Source: Oopsacas minuta (Eukaryota; Porifera; Hexactinellida; Lyssacinosida; Leucopsacidae). Taken from it: a stretch of 64,000 bases of DNA. Positions 11,530 through 22,441 of the stretch are shown here, one piece after another (the stretch's first letter is position 1; each line of letters starts with the position of its first letter). The stretch is taken from contig JAKMXF010000306.1 of assembly GCA_024704765.1 (NCBI GenBank), positions 124,001-188,000 of the forward strand. Reading direction: 5' to 3'. The translations under genes were made by a program, and so were the position numbers. The notes below the pieces were generated by a model. It did not search any database, had not been told where the DNA came from, and worked only from the letters and a program-made list of their open reading frames with translations.

Positions 11530-12440
11530 ATGGAATTCACAATACAAGAGTATAAACTTTCACTAGGTAAAGTTGTTACAACTCCAGATGGATACAACTA
11601 TATTCATTCAAAGATTCCCGAAGATTGTATCTATCTTAAATGCGCTTTATTCAGGTGTGGGTACAAAGGAACTAGTATACTAAATCGTTCGAGAAATTTA
11701 GTCACTCCGATGAATTCACATAATCATAGAGTTGATGATTATAATCCTGGGGTTTACCAGCTTAAGACAAGACGCAAAACTCTCGCTAAACATTTACAAA
11801 AGAATCTTAGGGAATTATTCAATGATGCAACCAGAAAGAATTCACATGCGGCTGATGCCTCATCTCTGGAATGCGAGTCAGTAATGTATCGCGCGAGAAG
11901 GACACTTCGTCCCAAAATCCCTTCTTCTGCTGTAGAGTTCTGTGCAATGTTAGCGACTTCCACTTTTGAAGATTATTATATATTTTCAGTAACACCAGGA
12001 ATTCAAACAGCCATAATATTCTATTCAGATGAAATGATCACAATACTCAATGAGACAGAGAACATCCAGTTTGATGGTACCTTTCAAACTGTCCCCATTC
12101 AGTTTTATCAACTATGGACAATATTTGTCGCTGTTGGTAAACATGCGATGCCTGCAATCTACTGTCTACTTATGTGTAAGAGTAAAGAACTATACTCGGC
12201 TATTTGAGAGAGCTAGTGTCACATGTGCCTCAATTTCAACCAATTGCATCCATGTCTGATTGGGAACCTACTGCTCGGAACGCTTTTAGAGAATATTATC
12301 CTCAAATGAAAGTACATGGGTGCTGGTTCCACTACACGCAAATAATTTGGGCAAAAACTCAGAAATTGGGACTGAGTCAAGAGTTTTAAGAACAACGCAC
12401 TACGGTGTGGCAAATGGCCATCATGGGGAAATAGGTAAAT
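11530..12440 (+). pseudogene. FLYWCH-MULE transposase fragment
   Basis: The first 225 codons are open. An FLYWCH-like zinc region (residues about 15-70, with LKCALFRCGYKG and NSHNHRVD) is followed by the MULE core: NIQFDGTFQTVP supplies the first catalytic Asp. A frameshift near 12200 moves the reading to another frame, which gives PIASMSDWEPTARNAF (second Asp) and VHGCWFHYTQ (the C-x2-H between the last two acidic residues). A stop follows at about 12387, and the part carrying the catalytic Glu is missing. It is a broken Mutator-like transposase, probably the original cargo of the surrounding inverted repeats. Confidence 0.8.
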
Positions 12441-12904
12441 GAATCCATAATATCACCACAATTATACTTACATATACTAAATCGACACTGTAGATTTCAA
12501 AAATACCAATGATTTTTTAGTAGCAGGACTATAAAGCTAGTCATGCCATAATTACTAACATTTTCTAATTTTTAACACTTGTGGTTCATTAGTGAGGGTA
12601 TTATGATAGTTGATAATACATGCATGTCATGTCTCTGTTCTGCTATTTGATAACCTACAATTTAAAGACCCTTAATTATGTATGACTATTGGATCTACCT
12701 ATTATCATAAATTATCTGATAGGATACTATTATATAATATTTCTTGAAGGCTATTTGCAACGTCTATTTTCTTTTCTGCGTGCTTCAAACGATCCTACAC
12801 TAAGATGGGGTCACTACAACACAACAACCTGACTAAAATATCTCTAACATTATCTGTGAAAGAAGTTTTTCTTGCAAAATTCGCCCGATATACCGCCTTA
12901 CAAA
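12441..12904. other. Inner spacer, no gene seen
   Basis: Non-coding AT-rich DNA between the MULE remnant and the next fragment. Confidence 0.4.
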
Positions 12905-14240
12905 TTATTGCAAGATTCTAAACATTCTTCAGAGGAATCTGCGATCCTTTGCCATTATTGTAAGCACCTATTGACTGAAACGAATGGCCAAGTAACTTGT
13001 GCAGCAAGGATGGATTGATTCTTGCCCATGGGTACTCAACTAGAATAAATTCGTATGTTTCTTTGCACAATTCTTGCATTTTGTCACAGTTAATCGAATC
13101 ACCACTGTTGAGGAGTCTTATCAAACAGATAGATTCGTCTGGATCTTCTCTAATGATATTTTATCTGAAGGATTAATGGAAGAAGTGGCTCACATCAACA
13201 AATCTCTCTTATTTAAAAAGCAGTCTCGCGCAATGTTACCAGTGGTTGAAGTGCCGCCCTGGCTTGAAGGGATATCGACACTGAAATTACATCTTTCCTG
13301 GAGTATAGCTCGAACCATTTCATGGAAGAATTTACTTTCGAGTTTGATGGCGCTCATACCTTGTATCCTGCATCAAGATGGCATATCAACAGCATGAACC
13401 ACCTGAATACACAAAGGTAAGCATGCAAAGGAGACGCAGCTATAATATCGATGTTGGAAGTCGGTTGATGCCTAATACCAACTCATTGATTAGATGGGAG
13501 TTTCAAATAATCTTCTTCATCAACCTCTCCAAAAAGTTGCCGAGGTCTCGCTAATTAATCTGTTAATAGGGAAACCAGAACGGGCCCATTCTAAACTTTT
13601 AATTTGGTTGTCCGTTGCAGTACACAGATGATAAGAAGCCCCACCAGTTCCATCCAGCAATCCTGCCATCAAGGTATCAAAAAGGGAACGGACTATCTCG
13701 ACCTATGGGCTCCAATAAGAGATAACCCATCCTGTATGATATGGTCTGTTTGAGGATTGACTATTGTATTCATGATAAACTTTAGACTAGCATATTCTTC
13801 TTTCAAAAATCTCAGTGCTACTGGCCTAAAGCAGAACGGAGAGTTGAGTGAGCTGTTATAGAACATGTCATTTCCAATTCTGTTTGTAATTGATAGTACT
13901 TTGAATCCGAACAGAATGAAAGTTTTTGTGCTTAATACAGAATTATTGCTTTGTTGGTATAGGTTTGATGACAACCGGAGCCATCCAATCCATCAGATAT
14001 CTTAATTTTGAGTGGTAATGTGAATCAGGAACTGGGTCTAATGTTGAAAGCAAGCGTTGAATGGTCAGACTAAGGATAGAATGATAAGAGACACAAGTCC
14101 CTATTGACAATGCTTCGGGGTCTCTGACTATTTCTATTTCATTTATTAGGCTTATTTCCCTACGATATTGCGAGACAAGCTTAACATCACCTTTGAAAAT
14201 TCTTTTCAGATTCGTGTATATACTCGCCCCAATTTCTAAG
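12905..14240 (-). pseudogene. Fragment of an uncharacterised multicopy arthropod protein family
   Basis: Minus-strand pieces in shifting frames line up in order with a protein family I know only as unnamed, repeated proteins of arthropod and cnidarian genomes. The pieces are FRPVALRFLKEEYASLKFIM, MAGLLDGTGGASYHLCTATD, SLEWARSGFPINRL, DIPSSQGGTSTTGNIARDCF, and YPWARINPSLLHKLLGHSFQ. Family members I recall have a comparable region with LHKILIHG followed by PIGQLSEEA. Frameshifts and stops are frequent. A transposon origin is likely but not shown by this copy. Confidence 0.5.
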
Positions 14241-14299
14241 CTGTCTAATATACAGGGTGTCCAGAAATTATTGGCCTATTCAATTCTAAAATATATTAT

Positions 14300-15890
14300 G
14301 AAATATAAGACCTCAAAATGTAGGGTTACTTTCTATATAATCTCCATTAAGTCGTAAACATTTATTGTTCCTTCCTGGCATGCCTGCCACAGTATTCTCT
14401 ACCATTAGGGTTGGATATTTTCCATGCAATTTGGAATTGATTTTTCAGCTGTTCAACGGTATTTGGTTGTTTCATTCGCTAATGGATTGTTTCAATATAC
14501 CCCATATATTCTCTATTGGGTTTAAATTTGGGGAGTTACCAGACCACTCACCCTTAGTCCAAAGCTTGAAAATTGTTTTTGCACCATTCTTGTGCAACTA
14601 TGGCCCTGTTAGCAGGAGCCCATCTTGCATGAAATGTGCCTCCGACCTTTTGAATACCAGTTTTCTAGACTAAACAGGCCAGTTTATTCTTCTTCTCTTG
14701 AGTGTATTAAGGCATGTATCTTCCAAAATATCTGAAACATAGTATAACGGATTCACAGTTTGTTTTGGTGGAATAAAGTGCAAGTCTGATAATCCTCGAT
14801 AGCCTAGGGTGCGACCCGTAAAGCCCGTGGTTCGTGGCCCGCTATCAAAGCCCGCGGCCCGCTTATTTATTCCACCAGCCCGTGATTTAGGAAATTTGTT
14901 TATTTTATGGCACTGTTGGCTGAATTCGTGAATGTATTCTCAAAGAATTGAGAATTCCTATAAATTCCGCGTTATAAGATGCGGGAAATCGTGTGCGCAA
15001 ATAGTATATATATGAAACTTTATATATATGCAACACTTTGATTGTTTCGTTAGTTACAGATAACACTGACATGATTCTACCTCTCTATGAGGATTATTAG
15101 ATTAAACGAAAATAAGATTTATAATACTTGTGATACTTACATATACTAAAATAGTAATAATTTCATGACCTAATTCTATAATTAAAGTATATTCATCATC
15201 TGTAAAATTGTTCTTTTTGACTCTTTTCAGCCCGTTTTGTGCCCGCGGCCCGTGGAAAAAAGCCCGCAGCCCGTGATTTACAATAAAGCCTGCACGGGTC
15301 GCACCCTAGTCGATAGCTCATCATGCCCCAGACGATTATTTTGGGTGGATGCTCTATTGTATCTCTAGGGAGAACATCCTGAGTACTGTGAGCCCAAAAA
15401 CCATCATTTTGCGTGTTACACGAAGCAATAATTCTAATAGTGATTCATCTTACCACATAACTTTCTTCCAACCATTGACTGTCCAATCTTTCACTTTTTG
15501 ACAGAATTTGAGTCAGTTTATCATCTGATTTTGAGTCAGCTTGGGTTTTTCGGCCTTAAATGCCCTAATAGCTAATTAATACCGTAAATAATGGTGTACA
15601 GTGCTCTTTGAAATCTGGTACCCCTTTCACTTCAATTTAGTCGATAATTTCCTAGTTGAGTGATGTCTTTTACCCAACGATTTTACGATCACCATTTTGG
15701 CCACCATGTTCTTTTTTTTAGGCCGTTCAGCACCTTTTCGATGTGTGAGACTATAATTTTGTTTGAACGAAACCACCAACGTCTGATTGTTTGAACTCCC
15801 TTTCCAAAGCTACTTGCTACTTCTTTCTGGTTTGTACCCGCTTCGAACAAACCAATTGGCCTATATCGGATGTCGGAATCCATCAACCCG
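14300..15890 (-). pseudogene. Decayed Tc1-like transposase (about DD36-37E)
   Basis: The N-terminus (near 15885) begins MDSDIRYRPIGLFEAG, with the helix-turn-helix continuing to VQTIRRWW. The C-terminal half shows QDG, then SPNLNPIENIWG with the final catalytic Glu, then a QLKNQFQ tail. Frameshifts occur around the second Asp, so the Asp-Glu spacing is 36 or 37. The MITE splits the gene. Not functional. Confidence 0.7.
14804..15309. mobile_element. hAT MITE inserted in the Tc1-like element
   Basis: Ends CTAGGGTGCGACCCGT and ACGGGTCGCACCCTAG are perfect inverses. The perfect 8-bp duplication TCGATAGC flanks them (14796-14803 and 15310-15317). Just inside each end lie short CCCGCGGCCCG-type repeats. 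There is no coding capacity over 506 bp. Confidence 0.92.
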
Positions 15891-16282
15891 ACCTCAAAAT
15901 AACAGAAATAAGAGTAAAATCTCAAAGTTGCTACATATACACAAAAATGTAGGTAGAAAATTTCTTCATAGCCGCAAAAGATAGAAGATAAGAACATTAG
16001 CAGGATCTTGTAGAAATACACTTATACTACTGTAACTTCTAGTATTCTGACAAATGCAGCTTACCCTATTTTGTTTTTTTATCAATTTTCCACAGTTGCT
16101 TCAGAATAATTATTGTGTTCTAAGAGGATAATTATTACATCGACTATACTCGTAATACTATACAACACTTGCTTACATCATTAGTACGTATAGGAAGTCA
16201 ACCGTCATAATCGTTGTAGTTCCCTTTGCAACTTATTTCAACAAATACATAAATTTAGGGACTTCATTGAAATGACCCTACA

Positions 16283-17066
16283 AAAATATCTGTATTGTTA
16301 TAAACGTCTATATCTCAACAATCAACTAGCAGAAAAATAATTGAAATTCAGTCGGATTTAGGGTAAGAAACATGAGTTAGAACTAGCCCTACTTTATGTA
16401 GAATATGATTAATCCCCTACCACTCTCACTCCCAACTTAAAATATAAATTCCTCTAGCCTCGTGACTTGATTAAATTTTGATTAAATTTAATTTTAATAA
16501 ACGGTCATATCACTAAAGTATGCATATATAATTTCAGAATCGAATTCTGACTGTTAGATGGGTAAATTCAAGGAAGTCGTGACTCTAAAAATTTTAACCA
16601 AAAAAGTATCTAAAAGTAAATGTTGTCAATAGCAAAACCTATTGCTTAAAACGCTCAACTCTCCTCTTTCCAATGATACTAATTTCGTTTAAATCTGATG
16701 AGTATAAGTGAGTCAAATTAGTGACTGAACTGACGCTAGTCTAACTTCTTCATTGAATTTTTCAAAATAAAATATTTAAAAAAGTAAAGAATATTTTTAA
16801 AAGAAATTTTAAACACATAATCCTCCAGCCCTCAATAGTATGTTGAAGAAATTTTGTATCAAAGGAATAATGAGGGTCACATAACACATTATAGTTGCTA
16901 TGTATGGAAAATTTTCAAAACTTCAATGCTAAGCCAACACGCATATTTTACAATTCTTGAGTACATTTTCGTAATCCACCAATGCTATACTTTCAAATCG
17001 TAACAAGTTGTCTTATCTAGCTATACGGAAAGTCGGTCAAATACACGATTGAAGTGAACACGTTTT
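16283..17066 (-). repeat. Right arm of long inverted repeat
   Basis: Inverted partner of 10203-10985, nearly identical along its length. Confidence 0.85.
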
Positions 17067-17261
17067 GAAATTTTATTTTACTGCTAACTTCTTCTTCGTA
17101 GCAGGTATTGATTTATTAGTTAAATCCAAGCAATGTCATACTCATATTAGCTACATTTCGTAGTTTATGTAGAATTTTCCATCATGTTATTTTACTATGG
17201 ACAGTACTTAATATATCCCTAATCTAGGATTAGTACTCTTGTCCACTTGCTAGAAAAGCTA

Positions 17262-18607
17262 CAGTATGTCAAGATGAAATTGAGACTATGTTTTACCCTA
17301 AGTTTCTAAAAAATGCCCATCACAAGCCTCGAAACACGAGTTCATTTATTTCAACATGTCTATATGCAAATATTTGATCTTAAAGCCATTACTCTGGATC
17401 ACTAACTTCTGACGTTTTGGCATATATTACCGATAAGGTCTCAAAAATTCGGGTTCTATAGAATCCCAAATAGAGAGAAGAGTTTCTTCAAGTCCACTAA
17501 GATTACAAGGAGAGTTCAAATCGATCTGATATTTGATTCAAGCCCACAAATTTTCGATTGGGTTTAGATCTGGGCACATGCAGGCCATTCCATACGAAAT
17601 ATATCATGACTTTTACGGAAAGTCTTATCAACCATTGACTTGTGCTTTGGATCGTTGTCTTCCTGAAAGACCCAACCGTCATGGTACAATACCTGAGCTT
17701 GTGTGATCAGACACTTGTTTAGGATGTTCGTGTATAATTTTCCGGTGAGGTTCTGCCCAAAAACTTCGATGGAAAGGTCCCATGAGCCGAAATTACTCCC
17801 CAAACATGTAATTTTGGACTATGTTTGTTGCTTTGCTTGACCGCTTGTTGGTCTCCTTTGCCCCACAGCCTTATTCTACCACCATTTAGCCAAATTGACA
17901 TCTCATCGCTAAAAAAACTCGCTCCCAGTCAGTTTGTTTGTTATTCTTAGCCCACAATACTCTTTATTGTTTGTGACGATACCTTAGCACAGGAATACTC
18001 CTTGCAACCTTGTGGGTGTACCCTCTCCTCTGTAGTTCCTTCCTGACCGTCTCATGGGATAAACTTTTCTGACAAAGATGATTGAATCGACTGGCCAATT
18101 TTCGTATGGACATCTTGCGATTCTAATTTGCCAATCTTACAAGAGATTTAGCATCGTTCACATCTAATAATCTCTGTTTTTCGGTTCCAGATTTCCTCTG
18201 TATATCCTGCCCTGACAAAATTTGGCTAATATGAGAAAACATTGCACCTTGCGATAGCTGTTCACTGATGTATTTCGCTACCACTTGTAACCCCTGTATC
18301 GAATAATTTGAGGATGAGGTATCCTCGTTCTAACTCCACCACACTGATTACGTATTTCGACACAAGGCTAATATGAGCCAAAGGCTGATATTGGAGCGGT
18401 CTATAGAAATATAGTAGATATTTTCGGGAATGTGTATCCTAATTGACAGATTGATAGGGTGTTCGTGTTTTCTAGAATCAATTAACTAATGGTAACTTGA
18501 TATACATGTATAAATGAATCAGAAAATAAATCCGTTTCATATCTAATCATAGCAAATGAAAAAGTTCTGAAAATATACCAAAGTCTCAATTTCATCTCGA
18601 CAGACTG
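17262..18607 (-). mobile_element. Tc1-like element (DD34E), nested in the hAT
   Basis: The left end is CAGTATGTCAAGATGAAATT. The right end, read inverted, is CAGTCTGTCGAGATGAAATT. TA flanks the left side; on the right the corresponding bases are CA, so the duplication has mutated on one side. Length is 1346 bp. Confidence 0.8.
17400..18280 (-). pseudogene. Decayed Tc1 transposase
   Basis: The segment FFSDEMSIWLNGGRIRLWGK gives the first catalytic Asp. WVFQEDNDPKHKSMV gives the second. PDLNPIENLW, in a shifted frame, gives the Glu at the DD34E spacing. Frameshifts near 17580, 17760 and upstream of 17900 break the gene. Confidence 0.8.
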
Positions 18608-18805
18608 CAAGTTCAAAGAGACATCAAATGACTCGAGTCTATTTATACATTATAACTTATGTCAATAACCTAAATTTACAAGTAGAATCCATTATTAATG
18701 CAATATGGGTCAAAAGTATAGCTGTAACATTGATTAAACTAAAGCAGAAGGCGATCTATGATTTGTGGCCCGTGGATTTAAATGTTTGAGGCCACTGGAC
18801 TAAGC

Positions 18806-19240
18806 TGGGGGCATAGGTTGTAATTATTTATTTTCATATTGGGAAACAATCTTTTTGCTATGGTGACGTCGCAGGATTTGGCCTATAAAGGCCCCTAATC
18901 GCTGCTCATGATCCTGTAGCATTCGATGCTATTCTACTATAACTAATGACGGCAGAAGTATTACATTCGTAACCAAAAAAGAGCACATTTATTTTGCCAT
19001 TTCGTTTTAACCATTTCTCCCACTCAAATCAGTATTTCTTCTCATTATTGATGTCATAAAATCACACATTTTCCAGCCTTATTTGGTTAATCTCTTAAAT
19101 AATGATTTATCAGGATTGGCACAATTGAATAGGAATGGGATTGGTGAAAGATCTGGATTGCGAGCATTTGACTGTATAAGCATTCATACCATATCTATGA
19201 TGAGATGAAAGAGATCTTCCTGAATACATTTTACTACTTG
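18806..19240. other. Intergenic, no gene seen
   Basis: Unremarkable AT-rich DNA between the hAT nest and the DD37D element. Confidence 0.5.
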
Positions 19241-19242
19241 TA

Positions 19243-20551
19243 CAGGGTGGCCAATAAGTTCTGTCCCCTCCCTGAATAGTGATAACTATTTATGTAGCCA
19301 TTCTTATAGATTATTACTTGGCATATATCTAATAGATATGTCTAGCAATACATAAACAAATCCTACTCTATGTAGCCACCTTTGTTCTTGACTACACTTC
19401 TTAGTCGCGTCGGAAAGGACTCCACTGCGGCTCGCAGGACCTCCTGAGGAATCTTTTCCCACTCTTTGACCAATGATCTCTTCAGAGAGTCCAAATTGTT
19501 GTGAGACTTTGCGCAAGCCTTTGCTTCCAATATGGCCCAGATCGAGAAGTCCATTGGGTTCAAATCTGGACTTGAGGGAGGCCATTCCTCCTTTGAAAGA
19601 AATCCTGAAATGTTCTCATGTAACCATTTTTGAGTGATATTGGCGGTGTGAGCCGGAGCACCGTCTTGTTGGAAGACAAATGGTTGATTTCTAAAGATAT
19701 TTCTGCTCGAGTGTTTAATTACTGGTTCAAGGATCAACTGCCGATAGGTTGCAGCATTTATCTTGACCCCTTCAGGTATAAATATTAGCGGAGTCCGTCC
19801 ATTCGCCGAAATACCGGCCCATACCATAATAGATCGGGGTTTTTGTGTCCTAGCTACATACAAAACATCCTCAGGGATGCTTGAAGAGTTTGGAGCTAAT
19901 ATTCTGTCATTCTGTTTGTTAGTAGCCTGCTCTATACTGAACAATTTTTCATCAGAGAACAGAAACCGGTCAAGATTTTCAGTTTCGAGCCGAGTAAGAA
20001 GGCCCTTGCTTCTCGAGAGCCTTTTCAGCTTAATAGTCTCCGAAAGGAAATGAACAGTCTTCCTTTTATACGACCTGAAATCCAATTCATTCTTGACTAA
20101 ATTTTGCATCGATCCTTTGGATATGTGGACCTCAGCTGCCATTTTCCTCATGGATCGTAGAGGATTCCTCCTTATTCGGTCCCTAACTAACTTCTTCATC
20201 CTGGGAGTAGTGATAGACTTCGGACGACCACTTCGGGGCATATCCTGAATGCTGCCCGTCTTCTGATAACGTAGGATAGTTCTATATACGAACTTTCTCC
20301 TTGATTTTTTAAAATTCAGCAATTTTAAAATTTCGCCTTGTGATTTTCCTTTAGAAAATAATTCAACAATGGCAGCCCTTTCACAATCCATAGAATATTG
20401 TACAAGATAAATTGAATAAACGGCATATAGTTATAAAATATAAAGTATAATGTTCCTGAGAGTGATTTAATTGTATTAAACTTGTGGTAGCCTAATTAGT
20501 ATTTATGTGATATTGCATCAAAGAATGGGACAGAACTTAATGGCCACCCTG
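19243..20551 (-). mobile_element. DD37D mariner-like element with intact gene
   Basis: Both ends read CAGGGTGGCCAATAAGTTCT or nearly so (the right inverted end is CAGGGTGGCCATTAAGTTCT), and TA flanks each side. Length is 1309 bp. The intact transposase and closely matching ends suggest a relatively recent insertion. Confidence 0.92.
19363..20391 (-). CDS. IS630-Tc1-mariner transposase, DD37D type, intact
   Basis: A 342-residue cut-and-paste transposase, open from ATG to stop without damage. Residues 1-120 hold two helix-turn-helix units joined by a GRPKS linker (55-59) that resembles an AT-hook/homeodomain-type DNA contact. The catalytic core has Asp147 (FLFSDEKLF), Asp243 (FQQDGAPAHTA) and Asp281 (SPDLNPMDFSIW), with 37 residues between the last two. 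That makes it DD37D, the spacing of the maT group. All three acidic residues are present. Length and element size are normal. It would act in the nucleus on the inverted ends described for the element. Whether it is transcribed cannot be told from sequence. A damaged relative lies at 32299-33330. Confidence 0.93.
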   Translation of the reverse strand: MDCERAAIVELFSKGKSQGEILKLLNFKKSRRKFVYRTILRYQKTGSIQDMPRSGRPKSITTPRMKKLVRDRIRRNPLRSMRKMAAEVHISKGSMQNLVKNELDFRSYKRKTVHFLSETIKLKRLSRSKGLLTRLETENLDRFLFSDEKLFSIEQATNKQNDRILAPNSSSIPEDVLYVARTQKPRSIMVWAGISANGRTPLIFIPEGVKINAATYRQLILEPVIKHSSRNIFRNQPFVFQQDGAPAHTANITQKWLHENISGFLSKEEWPPSSPDLNPMDFSIWAILEAKACAKSHNNLDSLKRSLVKEWEKIPQEVLRAAVESFPTRLRSVVKNKGGYIE

Positions 20552-20553
20552 TA

Positions 20554-22410
20554 TACTACGCGATTATTGAAATAACTCCCTTCCTCAATGCTTGGACTGC
20601 TTTGCTACATCGACGAAATTGGCTTGTTGTCATTCTACTAGGTACTAGTCCCTGCTCCCCGCTTCAGGGCTGTTCCACATTTACGAATTATGACATCCAA
20701 TGGTTGAATTAGAGAAGCGATGCCATACCTAGTCAGTATTAGTGGCTCGAGGTTGTTCAATTGGTGTCAGGGTGTGATACTTCCACAGATTAATAGAAAT
20801 AACTCCTGCTGATGGGTTCACCCTGGAGTACGGGAGTAAGCGTCCTGATGAAGGTGTCCACGAAGTAACCCAGTAGGCTGGCTGCTTGTGGCATCAGCAG
20901 CTGCTCCGCTACCCATTGAAGTACATAGGATGGTGGAGCAAATGCAAGAACTTGTAGCAGTCGGATGCGTATAACCAGATCTCTATACAGATTGTATCAG
21001 CTCCCCTCGTTATATGTTTTGCATTAGGTTGAAGAAGGAACACTAGCATTGTATGATGTCATAAGGGTCAAAAACTAATGAGCGTTTGGCATTGTAATAC
21101 GCCAAAAATGTCTAAAACGGTTGAGATTTTCAGAGCAACTTATAATCTCTATGGTATGAGTAGAAGGATAAAAAGAGCTGGATCTGCTGGCATATCTCTT
21201 GTAAGTGGCCTATGATTTATTCGGTGCATGACAAAAAGACTAAGCAACAAGTGGGCGTCCTCCAAAGTGTATGTCAGGTCCACCACGCACAAGCACCACG
21301 TACAACTGCGTATAGGATGAGCGCTATCTTGAATGTCCGGCAGCTAACTAGGCCAGAGCTGAGATTACTGCAACATCTCCATGTCGCGCCATGCCCCTTG
21401 AATAAGGATTCGCTGTATCTCCTGGTCAGAGTTGTAGAGCAGCACCTGTTCGCCTTTAGCTGTTTTCTTGTATTTTGGTAGGAGTGTGAGCTGTTTCAAA
21501 TTAAAATATCCACGGGGGCAACTAAACTTGTGTAAAAATATACATATAAGAAAAATACAATGTTAGGGATACATCTAGAAGTTATTATGAGTGCCCTTAA
21601 ATATGGACTAGTCGGAAAAGATTTCTTAATTCCATCGGTCCATTTGCCAAAATCTATGAATTCTCCAACCTTTAACAAATGTTATCCTTTCTCTTTTATA
21701 ACATCTCCGAGATTTCTTGACCAACCTTAACCAAATTTTGTATGCCACCTCAGAATTACCCTGGCATAGTGAATATGAAATTTTTACGAATCTAACAATT
21801 TTGCAAAATATATGTTAATATTCACACCTCGTCCATACAAATCAATGTATTTATCATGAGAATCTGATCGGTCAACGTTAACCCATCAGATTCCTTTCTT
21901 CATGTAATTGTGAACTACGGGATCTTAGGTTATCATTTGGGCCATGAATGATCACATAGAAGTTCAAAGTGTCCTCAGGGCGTCAGTGACTGTACCAAAT
22001 CGTACAAATTGAATGGTTAGATATTATATTTAAAGGATAATTTTATCAAAAATATGTAATTTCTTCAACTCTTCTCCATATACAAATAAATGCATTATAT
22101 TCCATTTTATAACTGACCAATCAAATTATATTTATGTTTCCGAGCATAATAACATACTAGCCCACTAGAATTCATCCATCTACAGCTGATTTAAATTCTG
22201 AATCAGCTGTAGAAGAACTAAATAACTTAATTTAAACTGATGTGGTGGAAAGTGATCTAAACTGAGCAGAGAACGACTTAAATGAATGTAGCAAAGCAAT
22301 ATAATAGATTATAGATTCTCACTGATAGTTATTACATGCGAGCGCGTCACGTTCGCAAATTCAAAATGACAATCGTCAAGGCTGAAAAGTATTCCGCAGG
22401 AAATAGCAAT
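20554..22410. other. Non-coding, probably includes the body of a Helitron-type element
   Basis: No gene was recognised. The stretch leads into the Helitron-type 3' terminus at 22411-22441 and may be its non-autonomous body, but I could not find a 5' end. A weak resemblance to a gypsy reverse-transcriptase N-terminus around 20930-21050 was not convincing. Confidence 0.35.
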
Positions 22411-22441
22411 AAAGCCGCCCGAAAGGCGGCTTTGCGTCTAG
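22411..22441 (+). mobile_element. Helitron-type 3' terminus
   Basis: A perfect 9-bp stem, AAAGCCGCC / GGCGGCTTT, with loop CGAAA is followed by GCGTCTAG and then T. A GC-rich hairpin a few bases before CTAG, inserted next to T, is the defining 3' end of Helitrons. The GC-rich stem stands out in this AT-rich DNA. The 5' end is not identified. Confidence 0.65.

Larger units (their letters stand above)
14252..16021 (-). mobile_element. Tc1-like element carrying a MITE
   Basis: The left end is TACAGGGTGTCCAGAAATTA at 14252. The transposase lies on the minus strand. A hAT MITE (14804-15309) interrupts it. I did not find the matching right terminal repeat, so the right limit given is the end of the readable N-terminal coding region. 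Confidence 0.6.
10203..17066. mobile_element. Long-inverted-repeat element with MULE remnants
   Basis: Two arms of about 780 bases in opposite orientation bound a 5.3-kb interior that holds a Mutator-like transposase fragment. Long terminal inverted repeats plus a MULE transposase suggest a Mutator-like element. I found no 8-11-bp target duplication. Beyond the apparent ends, weak similarity (roughly two thirds of 36 aligned bases) continues, so the outer limits are uncertain. The interior also holds an unrelated protein-family fragment and a Tc1-like element. Confidence 0.65.
8513..18797 (-). mobile_element. hAT element enlarged by nested insertions
   Basis: The left end (CAAGGGTGCTCAAACGGTGG) and the inverted right end (CAGTGGCCTCAAACATTTAA) are hAT-type termini. 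They are flanked by the perfect 8-bp duplication GACTAAGC (8505-8512 and 18798-18805). Only about 0.8 kb of the 10.3 kb is hAT sequence: 8513-8596, 9880-10202, 17067-17261 and 18608-18797. The rest is inserted elements. A C-terminal transposase piece at 9968-10192 on the minus strand fits this orientation. The N-terminal coding part is absent, so the hAT was internally deleted. Confidence 0.8.

Noticed and set aside
20930-21050. Weak gypsy reverse-transcriptase-like segment
   Set aside because: Only a vague resemblance over about 40 residues, with stops and no neighbouring protease, RNase H or integrase.
22411-22433. Rho-independent terminator-like hairpin, hinting at bacterial DNA
   Set aside because: The surroundings are eukaryotic and AT-rich with no bacterial genes. 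The hairpin plus CTAG fits a Helitron end better.
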